In this document: positions 9,883-17,711 of the stretch, in pieces
Layout: each line of letters starts with the position of its first letter
Numbering within the stretch: the first letter of the stretch is position 1
Assembly: GCF_000227745.2 (NCBI RefSeq)
Contig: NC_018012.1
Coordinates: 3,903,412 to 3,967,411 of the forward strand
Source: Thiocystis violascens DSM 198
GTDB taxonomy: Bacteria > Pseudomonadota > Gammaproteobacteria > Chromatiales > Chromatiaceae
DNA length: 64,000 nt
Reading direction: 5' to 3'
Program-made: the position numbers and the translations under genes
The notes under the pieces: generated by a model
Seen by the model: the letters and a program-made list of their open reading frames with translations, nothing else
Databases searched by the model: none
Told to the model about the DNA's origin: nothing

Positions 9883-10266
9883 GACTGCCCGCCTCCTGCT
9901 TGAGCGCTAAGGGTACGCATCGCGTTTTTCATTTCTTCGACTAACATGATTTTCACCTGATCGTCAAAGCCAAAAAACACCCGACAGCCATTCCAGGCAT
10001 GATTTGATGGAGCGAAAAACCCAAACGAATCATACCCGCCGAGAAGGATTTCCGGTAAAGTCTTTCCCCTAAACCGCCTAACCGCGGTAGCATCGCGACC
10101 CGGTTCCCCAACCCTGTAGCTCAGCTTTCCGACCCTGGCGATGCAGGCTCATGCGCTTGGCGCGCGATCTCGGATCGTCTCCGGGATCGGCCGTTTGACC
10201 GAAGAAAGTAGCGATTGAACCCGCGTCGCCGAGACGTGACCGATTGATTTTCACCAACACCTCGCC
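9883..10266. other. Intergenic region pilR-ahcY upstream of the riboswitch
   Basis: About 384 bp between the divergent pilR and ahcY genes. It holds a degenerate copy of a dispersed repeat at 10003-10080 (separate entry) and presumably the promoters of both genes. I see no supported gene; frames at 10078-10345 on the minus strand are low-complexity and overlap the riboswitch. Confidence 0.5.
10003..10080. repeat. Dispersed repeat copy without the palindromic core
   Basis: The stretch ATGGAGCGAAAAACCCAAAC...GAATCAT...GAGAAGGATTTCC followed by GTAAAGTCTTTCCCCTAAACCGCCTAA aligns with both flanks of the repeat at 42797-42970. That copy reads ATGAAGCGAACAACTCGGAC, GAATCAT, GTGAAGGATTTCC and then GTAAGATCTTTCACGGAAATCGCCTAA. 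The REP-like hairpin pair found between the flanks there is absent here. Either the core was never inserted or it was lost. Confidence 0.6.
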
Positions 10267-10348
10267 ACCGAGGAGCGTTGCGACCCGAATCGAGCTGATT
10301 CGGGCCAGGCTCGGCGGCAGGGTCGACTTTTCCAACGGCGCTCACTCA
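10267..10348 (+). promoter_or_regulatory. SAH riboswitch (S-adenosylhomocysteine aptamer)
   Basis: The 5-prime leader of ahcY matches the known SAH riboswitch. CCGAGGAGCGTTGCGACC begins at 10268 and the conserved GCCAGGCTCGG at 10304-10314. CCGAG (10268-10272) pairs with CTCGG (10310-10314) as the basal stem. GAGCGTTG (10273-10280) is complementary, with a bulge, to CAACGGCGCTC (10333-10343), giving the pseudoknot. The aptamer ends about 25 nt before the ATG at 10373. Established family behaviour is that SAH binding raises expression of the SAH-recycling genes downstream. Confidence 0.93.
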
Positions 10349-10372
10349 CGATTCATCGAGACTTGATTAACC

Positions 10373-11779
<1,407 letters not shown>

Positions 11780-11790
11780 TCGAAATCGCT

Positions 11791-11816
11791 TCTCTCCTCC
11801 CTTGCGGGGGAGAGAG
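11791..11816 (+). terminator. GC-rich hairpin just after ahcY
   Basis: CTCTCCTCCC-TTGC-GGGGGAGAG forms a near-perfect hairpin 12 bp after the ahcY stop. There is no downstream T-run, so it is either a weak terminator, an RNA-stabilising hairpin or a small intergenic palindrome. Confidence 0.4.
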
Positions 11817-11849
11817 CTTGAATGAATGCTTGGCCGCTCGGAAACACGC

Positions 11850-12347
11850 ATGAGCCTGTCCATGACGACACTCCTTCAAGCCAGCGAGCTTGGCATTCGT
11901 CTCGAAATCGTCAACGGCCTCCCGATTTGGGAGGCGCAGCCGGTTTATCGTCATCAAAAACACATTGATCGTATTGCGCGAAGCATCGTCAAACCAGCCG
12001 CCGGTCAGGCGGCCTGCGAATGCGTGCATGCCATCGATGTCTATATTCAGTTTCCAACCGGACTCAAGCGACCCGACATTTCGATTTTCTGCCGCGAACC
12101 GAGCGAGGACGAGCAGGATTCGGCATTGACCATGATTCCCGAGGCTGTGATCGAGGTGGTCAGCAAAGGCTATGAGGCCAAGGATTTAGAGATTGGACCA
12201 CCCTTTTATCTATCCCAGGGCGTCAAGGATGTCATCGTTTTCGATCCGCTGACGTTATTGGTTCTGCATGTCCGCAAGGATCGTGCGACACGACAGGTTT
12301 CTCCAGTGACGATTGAATTGGAATGCGGCTGTTCACTGATCGCATGA
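11850..12347 (+). CDS. Uma2-family (DUF820) endonuclease-like protein
   Basis: 165 residues from the ATG at 11850 (MSLSMTTLLQ); the frame is open from 11826. Uma2 proteins share a PD-(D/E)XK nuclease-like fold of unknown cellular role and are frequent in cyanobacteria and some proteobacteria. Visible motifs are KRPDISIFCRE and PEAVIEVVSKGYEAKDLE, followed by GVKDVIVFDP, where the family usually has GVxEYWVVDP. The second metal-site residue is less canonical than usual. It sits directly after ahcY and before hicAB and looks like cargo between ahcY and metF. Confidence 0.75.
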   Translation: MSLSMTTLLQASELGIRLEIVNGLPIWEAQPVYRHQKHIDRIARSIVKPAAGQAACECVHAIDVYIQFPTGLKRPDISIFCREPSEDEQDSALTMIPEAVIEVVSKGYEAKDLEIGPPFYLSQGVKDVIVFDPLTLLVLHVRKDRATRQVSPVTIELECGCSLIA

Positions 12348-12372
12348 TGCGCGAGTCGCGAGACGATTCGAG

Positions 12373-12566
12373 ATGCCTAAAAAATTAGCGAATTGATGAC
12401 GGAACTGGAACGGGCGGGATTTGTGAACCGAGGCGGCAAAGGTAGTCATCGGAATTACGAGCATCGAACGGGCGTTCGTGTGACGCTCTCCGGGCGATCT
12501 GGAGACGATGCTAAACGCTACCAGGAGAACGAGGTGAAAACCAAGATCCGGGAATCCGCGCAATGA
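12373..12566 (+). pseudogene. hicA: HicA-family toxin with a one-base frameshift
   Basis: HicA is a small mRNA-cleaving toxin with a dsRBD-like fold and catalytic His. Starting at ATG 12373 the frame reads MPKKLAN and stops. One base over, the sequence reads ISELMTELERAGFVNRGGKG with SHRNYEH and VRVTLSGRSGDDAKRYQENE, a typical HicA. One extra A in the run at 12379-12384 would join the two parts. As written, only a 56-codon product from ATG 12396 could be made, lacking the start of the first helix. The stop overlaps the hicB start (ATGA). Confidence 0.78.
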
Positions 12567-12829
12567 AAGAAAGTGCGTATTACGTCAAACTCGTCGAGTG
12601 GTCTCAAGAAGATCAATGTTTTATTGGGCAATGTCCCGAAATCATTGGTCCCTGCTGCCATGGCGACGACGAAGAACAGGTTTATCACGAGCTTTGCCTG
12701 ATTGTCGATGAATGGATCGCGATCATGAAGAAAGACGCAAAGCCCCTGTCTCCGATGACCTCCGGTATCAACTTGAGTCGACTGATCCTAGAGCGGATCG
12801 GCGATACGGATCATGCCGCGCGCCTTTGA
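12563..12829 (+). CDS. hicB: HicB-family antitoxin
   Basis: 88 residues beginning MKESAYYVKLVEWSQEDQCF, with IGQCPEIIGPCCHGDDEEQV and EWIAIMKKDAK, the RNase H-like HicB fold that neutralises HicA. It overlaps hicA by four bases, the standard hicAB arrangement. A DNA-binding tail (ribbon-helix-helix or HTH) is not obvious; the C-terminus is short (LSRLILERIGDTDHAARL). The frame is intact although hicA is not, so this may be an antitoxin outliving its toxin. Confidence 0.8.
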   Translation: MKESAYYVKLVEWSQEDQCFIGQCPEIIGPCCHGDDEEQVYHELCLIVDEWIAIMKKDAKPLSPMTSGINLSRLILERIGDTDHAARL

Positions 12830-12878
12830 ATGATTGAGCGCGAAACGCCGGCGCAGCACTGACCAAGGAACTTGATTC

Positions 12879-13742
12879 ATGCTATTTCAAAACGACTCGA
12901 CTCCACTCTACAGCGTCGAACTCTTCCCGCCCAAGACCGCCGAGGGGATGGACAAGCTCAAGCTGGAGATCGCTAAACTCAACGCGCTCGGCCCCGCCTA
13001 TTTTTCGGTGACCTATGGCGCTGGCGGATCGACCCGCGAGGGCACCCTGGAGACCGTCTCCTGGCTGCGCGGCCTGGGGATCGAGACCGCGCCGCATCTC
13101 GCCTGCATCGGCTCCACCCGCGAGCAAGTGCGCGAGCTGCTGAACCACTATCGACAACAAGGCATCCGGCGGCTGGTGGCGCTGCGCGGCGATATGCCCT
13201 CCGGCATGGGCGCGGGCAATCAGGGCGATTTTCGCTATGCCAATGAGTTAGTGACCTTCGTCCGCGCCGAATTCGGCGACGCCTTCCACATCGAAGTGGC
13301 GGCCTATCCCGAATATCATCCCCAGTCGGGCAGTCCGGCGCGCGATCTGGAGAACTTCAAGCGCAAGGTCGAAGCGGGCGCCGATGGCGCCATCACCCAG
13401 TATTTTTATAGCGCCGATGCCTATTTCGCGTTTGTTGCAAGCTGCCGGAAGGCAGGGGTCGAGATCCCGATCATCCCCGGTATCATGCCCATCACCAACT
13501 ACACCCAACTTGCCCGTTTTTCGGATACCTGCGGCGCCGAGATTCCGCGCTGGGTCCGTCGCCGGCTGGAAGGCTATGGTGACGATGTCGAAAGCATCCG
13601 CGCCTTCGGTCACGAGGTGGTGCTGACGCTGTGTCGTCATCTGATCGAAGGCGGCGCGCCGGGGCTGCATTTCTACACCATGAATCAGTCTGGTCCGACG
13701 ACGCGTCTGTGGAATGATCTGGAACTCGCCATCGTGCATTGA
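12879..13742 (+). CDS. metF: 5,10-methylenetetrahydrofolate reductase
   Basis: 287 residues, FAD-dependent TIM barrel. It reduces methylene-THF to methyl-THF, the methyl donor for remethylating homocysteine to methionine. Conserved blocks are YSVELFPPKTAEGMDKL, FSVTYGAGGSTREGT, PHLACIG, ALRGDMP and the C-terminal LHFYTMNQ. The role directly complements AhcY upstream. About 50 bp follow hicB. Co-transcription from the riboswitch-controlled promoter is possible but the intervening genes may carry their own promoters. Confidence 0.96.
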   Translation: MLFQNDSTPLYSVELFPPKTAEGMDKLKLEIAKLNALGPAYFSVTYGAGGSTREGTLETVSWLRGLGIETAPHLACIGSTREQVRELLNHYRQQGIRRLVALRGDMPSGMGAGNQGDFRYANELVTFVRAEFGDAFHIEVAAYPEYHPQSGSPARDLENFKRKVEAGADGAITQYFYSADAYFAFVASCRKAGVEIPIIPGIMPITNYTQLARFSDTCGAEIPRWVRRRLEGYGDDVESIRAFGHEVVLTLCRHLIEGGAPGLHFYTMNQSGPTTRLWNDLELAIVH

Positions 13743-14466
13743 TTTCCGGACGCTATCCTGGAACGCGCAGAGTTTGCTCGATCTGCGCCGACAGGATGAC
13801 GATGACGGCATTTCGTTCGCCGCCGATCTCGCCGCCAGCGTCTTGACCCCAGATCGCGAACCTTGCGACGGACATCCTTCGCCAGGCGCTCGACTGCGCA
13901 ACGAAGGCGGATGACACCACCCGGCAGCAGGAATGCTTGATGCGTGACCAACGCACGGCGTTGCGTTGCCCCTAATTGAAGGATTCGACCATGCCGGAGC
14001 TTGATTTCAAGGGCAAGGAATTCGTCTACAACCATCATCTGGCCATCCCGCACCGCCCGCTGATCCCGCGCCCGGACAAGTCCATCGGCGAACCGCGACT
14101 CGACGGCAACCTGATCGTTCACGGCGACAATCTGCATGCCCTGAAAGCGCTGTTGCCCCTGTATGCCGGGCGGGTGGATTGCATCTTCATCGACCCCCCA
14201 TACAACACCGGCAACGAAGGTTGGAGCTACAACGACAACGTCAACAGCCCGATGCTGCGCGAGTGGCTCGACAGCAATCCGGTCGGCATCGAGGACGGGC
14301 TACGCCATGACAAATGGCTGTGCATGATGTGGCCACGGCTGCGGTTGCTGCATGAGCTGCTGTCGGAGTCGGGGAGTTTCTGGATGACGCTCGACGATAA
14401 CGAAATTCATCGGGCGCGGATGATGTTAGATGAGATTTTTGGGGAATCGCATTGCATTGGCCAGCT

Positions 14467-15761
14467 CAGGGCAATCGCATCAACGCATTAGCGCATACTG
14501 TTAGACAATCCGTACTGCGGCCCCAATGATTTGAGTCTTTAGAATCTTGGGGAGATCTCGCCGATGTGCGACTTGAGTGTGGAGCGATCGATTGCGCACC
14601 ATTTTGCCCCGCTGGACGAGCCGCGCAGCGCGATCCAACGACGGCACCTCTTAAGTGAGATGATCGTGATCACCATCGCGGCGTCCTTCAGTGGCGCCGA
14701 CGGTTGGGTGGGTGTCGAGACGTTCGGACAGGCCAAGGAGGCGTGGCTGCGCACGTTTCTGAAACTGCCCGCGGGCATTCCGTCGCACGACACCTTCGGG
14801 CGGGTGTTTGCGCTCATCGATCCCGCACAGTTTGCCGCCTGCTTTCGCCAATGGAGCGCGTCGGTGGCCGAACTGATCCCCGAAGAGATCATTGCCGTCG
14901 ATGGCAAGACCCTGCGCCGCTCCCACAGCCGCGGCAAGGGCTTGGCGGCGTTGCACCTGGTCAGTGCCTGGGCGACGGCCAATCGGGTGGTGCTCGGACA
15001 GGTCGCCACCGACGCCAAATCCAATGAGATCACGGCCATTCCACGTCTGCTGGAGTGGCTGAAGCTGGAGGGCTGCATCGTCACCATCGACGCCATGGGC
15101 TGCCAGACCAAGATTGCCGCGCAGATCATCCACCAGGGAGGGGACTATGTGCTCGCGCTCAAAGGCAACCAGGAAACGCTGGCCGCCGAGGTCGAGGAGG
15201 CGTTCATCGACGCCGACGCCAGAGGCTACGCCGGTGTCGATTCGGCATTCCTCGAAACCGTCGAGCGAGGGCATGGTCGTCTCGAAACCCGTCGCTACCA
15301 AACCTTGGGCGATCTTTCCGGCGTGCCGCACAGCGCCTCGTGGGAGGCAATGAACATGATCGGCATGGTTGAATCGCGCCGTGAGGTCGCCGGCAAGGTC
15401 TCGGTCGAGACCCGCTATTTCATTGGCAGCATCGGCACCAGCGCCGCGCGCTTTGCCCACGCAGTACGCGGTCACTGGGGCATCGAAAACGGGTTGCATT
15501 GGAATCTCGATATCGCCTTTCGTGAGGATGAGTGCCGTGTCCGCGATCCGGTGGCGCGCGAGAATCTTGCCGTCCTGCGTCACCTCGCCCTCTCGCGCCT
15601 CAAGAATGACGGCACCAAGCTCGGCATCCAGAACAAACGCTTGAAAGCCGGTTGGGACGAGTCCTACCTGTCGAAATTGCTCTTCGAGTCGCCTCAGAGG
15701 AAGGGCGACGCTGATACATCGGTACCCGCTAATGTTAGCAGCGCTTGATGCGATTGCCCTG
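14467..15761 (+). mobile_element. ISAs1-family insertion sequence, intact ends
   Basis: A 1295-bp element. The 17-bp perfect terminal inverted repeats are CAGGGCAATCGCATCAA at 14467-14483 and its complement at 15745-15761. It is flanked by a 10-bp direct repeat TTGGCCAGCT (14457-14466 and 15762-15771). It carries a single full-length transposase gene. Intact ends, intact gene and perfect target duplication indicate a recent insertion. Confidence 0.96.
14564..15748 (+). CDS. ISAs1-family transposase
   Basis: 394-residue DDE transposase, full length for the family. The N-terminal DDE_Tnp_1-associated domain (LDEPRSAIQRRHLLSEMIVI, FLKLPAGIPSHDTFGRVFAL) precedes the catalytic core. IAVDGKTLRRSHSRG contains the first Asp, VTIDAMGCQTKIA the second, and HWGIENGLHWNLDIAFREDE supplies the Glu region with the conserved HWxIEN signature. 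The stop lies inside the right inverted repeat. A different, truncated relative occurs at 33214-33528. Confidence 0.96.
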   Translation: MCDLSVERSIAHHFAPLDEPRSAIQRRHLLSEMIVITIAASFSGADGWVGVETFGQAKEAWLRTFLKLPAGIPSHDTFGRVFALIDPAQFAACFRQWSASVAELIPEEIIAVDGKTLRRSHSRGKGLAALHLVSAWATANRVVLGQVATDAKSNEITAIPRLLEWLKLEGCIVTIDAMGCQTKIAAQIIHQGGDYVLALKGNQETLAAEVEEAFIDADARGYAGVDSAFLETVERGHGRLETRRYQTLGDLSGVPHSASWEAMNMIGMVESRREVAGKVSVETRYFIGSIGTSAARFAHAVRGHWGIENGLHWNLDIAFREDECRVRDPVARENLAVLRHLALSRLKNDGTKLGIQNKRLKAGWDESYLSKLLFESPQRKGDADTSVPANVSSA

Positions 15762-17112
15762 TTGGCCAGCTTGCTTGGCAAAAGCGCACATCGCGAGAGA
15801 ATAGAGCAACCTTGTCGCCAAGCATCGATCACTTATTGCTTTATTCAAAATGCCAACCGGATTCTTGGAGGTTGTTAAGAAATCTGCTGGCGGACATTGA
15901 TTCGGATGAATCCGGCGATGCCATCGACGAATCGGATTCGCGCGCCAAAGGCACCATACCGTTTTCTGCACAAGGGTTTCGCAAGAACCAAGTTTATCCG
16001 ATCATCACACCAACGGGGCTGACTCTTAAGCCGCCAAAAGGGCGTTGCTGGGGCGCAACGGAACCTGAGTTTCTTAAACTAAAAGAGCAAGGAAGAATCT
16101 ATTGGCCGAAGAACGGAAATGGCCGTCCGCGCATTATTCCATTGGATGGAGAAAAGCAGGGATTGGTCCCTAATACGTTATGGCTTGCAAATGAAGTCGG
16201 CGATACTGAAGGCTCTAAAAAGCTATTAATGCAGATATTTTCGGAGCGTGACGAGCTAGGCATTCACGCTCCAAAACCGCATGAACTTGTGGAAAGAATT
16301 GTTCAGATCTCAACAAACCCTCAATCCGTCATTCTTGACAGCTTCGCCGGTTCCGCCACCACCGCCCATGCTGTCCTAGCCGCCAACGCCAGAGACGACG
16401 GCAGCCGCCGCTTCATCCTGATCGAATGCGAGGACTACGCCGACACCCTGACCGCCGAGCGCGTGCGCCGGGTCATCGACGGCTATGCCTTCAGCGGCAA
16501 CCAGCGCGAGGAACTGCACCGCGAAAAACTCACCTTCACCAGCCTGAAAAAGGCCGACAAACTGCTGGACCATGTCGAGTCCATCAAGACCCTGGAAGGC
16601 CATCGCTTCGACCGGATCAAATCCGAGATCAAGGACGGCGAACTCATCGTGACCGGCGAGAAGGCGATCACCGAACGGGTCGCGGGACTGGGCGGCGGTT
16701 TCACCTTCTGCACCCTGGGCGAGGCCGTGGACATGGACCGGATGCTCACTGGCGAATCGCTGCCGGCCTTCGAGCAACTGGGCGCGCTGCTGTTCCACAC
16801 CGCCACCAATGAGATCGCCCCCAGCCCGCTGCCGACCGAGGAAGTGGCGGGCTGCGGCTATCTCGGTGCATCGACTCACGATCATGTCTGGCTGATCTAC
16901 CGCCCTGACCTGGAATTCCTCAAATCCCGCGAGGCGGCCCTGACCCTGTCGCGCGCCGAGGCCCTGGTGAACGCCAAGCCGGACAAGCCGCATCGGGTCT
17001 TCGCCCCGGCCAAGTTCGTCTCGCAAAAGCTGCTGAATGACTCCGGCCTGCCGGTCGAGTTCGCGCCGCTGCCGTTTGCGTTGTATCGAATCGCGTGAAG
17101 AGGTCGTTGACC

Positions 17113-17364
17113 ATGAAATTCTCAGTCACCGTGGGCAGAGACGAAGACGGTATCTGGATTGTGGAATGCCCGTCAATTCCTGGGTGCGTGAGTCAGGGAA
17201 TGACAAAAAACGAGGCATTATCAAACATCGAGGAAGCCATCCAGTTATGCCAAGAGGTTCGCGCGGAAATAGGCGCAGGCGTTCGCCTGGGAAGTCTGGC
17301 GGGACGGGGGTACCGTATCCCAGACGATTTCAACGCGCCCTTGGATGACTTGAACGACAGGTAA
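17113..17364 (+). CDS. HicB-like antitoxin-type protein (no HicA partner seen)
   Basis: 83 residues from ATG 17113: MKFSVTVGRDEDGIWIVECP, then SIPGCVSQGMTKNEALSNIE, the UPF0150/HicB_like fold. The frame opens at 17095, but the ATG at 17113 begins the conserved domain. No hicA-like frame precedes or follows it. It sits 14 bp after mod and 6 bp before another antitoxin-like gene, inside the mod-res interval. Solitary HicB-like proteins are common; function here is unknown. Confidence 0.7.
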   Translation: MKFSVTVGRDEDGIWIVECPSIPGCVSQGMTKNEALSNIEEAIQLCQEVRAEIGAGVRLGSLAGRGYRIPDDFNAPLDDLNDR

Positions 17365-17370
17365 TCTCCC

Positions 17371-17586
17371 ATGCCCATCATGAGTTTGAAGGCCCACTAC
17401 GATGGACGGCACATCCTGCTGGATGAGCCTTTTCAATTGCCCACGAACGCTCAACTGATCGTCACAGTGCTGGAGCCTGAGGTATTGGAGGAGCGAGACG
17501 CCTGGGCCGATCTGGCCGCTAGCGGATTAACCAGGACCTATGGCGACGACGAGCCGGAATACACCATCGATGATCTGAAGCCATGA
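17371..17586 (+). CDS. Antitoxin-like protein paired with a PemK/MazF remnant
   Basis: 71 residues: LKAHYDGRHILLDEPFQLPT, LIVTVLEP, then GLTRTYGDDEPEYTIDDLKP. Small proteins with this AHYDG-HI-LDEP start and acidic YGDDEPEY tail are regularly encoded just upstream of PemK/MazF-type toxins. The stop overlaps the start of the toxin remnant (ATGA at 17583-17586), as expected for such a pair. No DNA-binding domain is evident. Confidence 0.65.
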   Translation: MPIMSLKAHYDGRHILLDEPFQLPTNAQLIVTVLEPEVLEERDAWADLAASGLTRTYGDDEPEYTIDDLKP

Positions 17587-17711
17587 TTCGCGAGGGCGAC
17601 ATGGTTTTGGTTCCCCTACCGCAAGCCGATGGACGACTGAAGAATCGACCGGCCATCGCCTTGCGCCGGATGCCTCCCTTCGGAGACTGGTTGCTGTGTG
17701 GAGTCAATTGA
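17583..17711 (+). pseudogene. PemK/MazF-family toxin, truncated
   Basis: 42 codons: MIREGDMVLVPLPQADGRLK, then NRPAIALRRMPPFGDWLLCG and VN, stop. This is the first beta-barrel half of a PemK/MazF endoribonuclease, which normally has about 110-120 residues. The rest of the domain is missing and the res gene starts one base after the stop. An inactive remnant is likely, with the antitoxin-like gene upstream retained. Confidence 0.7.

Larger units (their letters stand above)
14457..15771. repeat. 10-bp target-site duplication of the ISAs1 element
   Basis: TTGGCCAGCT occurs at 14457-14466 immediately before the left inverted repeat and again at 15762-15771 immediately after the right one. The span given covers both copies. 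Confidence 0.95.
13991..17098 (+). pseudogene. Type III DNA-methyltransferase (mod), split by an ISAs1-family insertion
   Basis: The 5-prime part (13991-14466) encodes MPELDFKGKEFVYNHHLAIP..., AdoMet-MTase motif IV DPPYNTG and WMTLDDNEIHRARMMLDEIF. The 3-prime part (15772-17098) encodes RKNQVYPIITPTG, motif I FAGSATTA and the C-terminal region. Removing the element plus one 10-bp repeat gives CIGQLAWQKRTSRENR across the join in one frame, for 600 codons. In its present state only a truncated N-terminal fragment can be made. The segment from ~14395 to ~16330 (without the IS) is visibly AT-richer than the rest and corresponds to the target-recognition region. The partner res gene is at 17712. 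Confidence 0.92.

Noticed and set aside
12373..12396. Programmed -1 frameshift making full HicA
   Set aside because: The run T AAA AAA T is a poor slippery site because the upstream base breaks the tandem re-pairing, and no stimulatory structure is evident. A one-base indel is simpler.
13743..13990. Small gene on the minus strand between metF and mod
   Set aside because: Frames of 67-150 codons exist, but they overlap metF or mod ends and show no recognisable family or ribosome-binding site.
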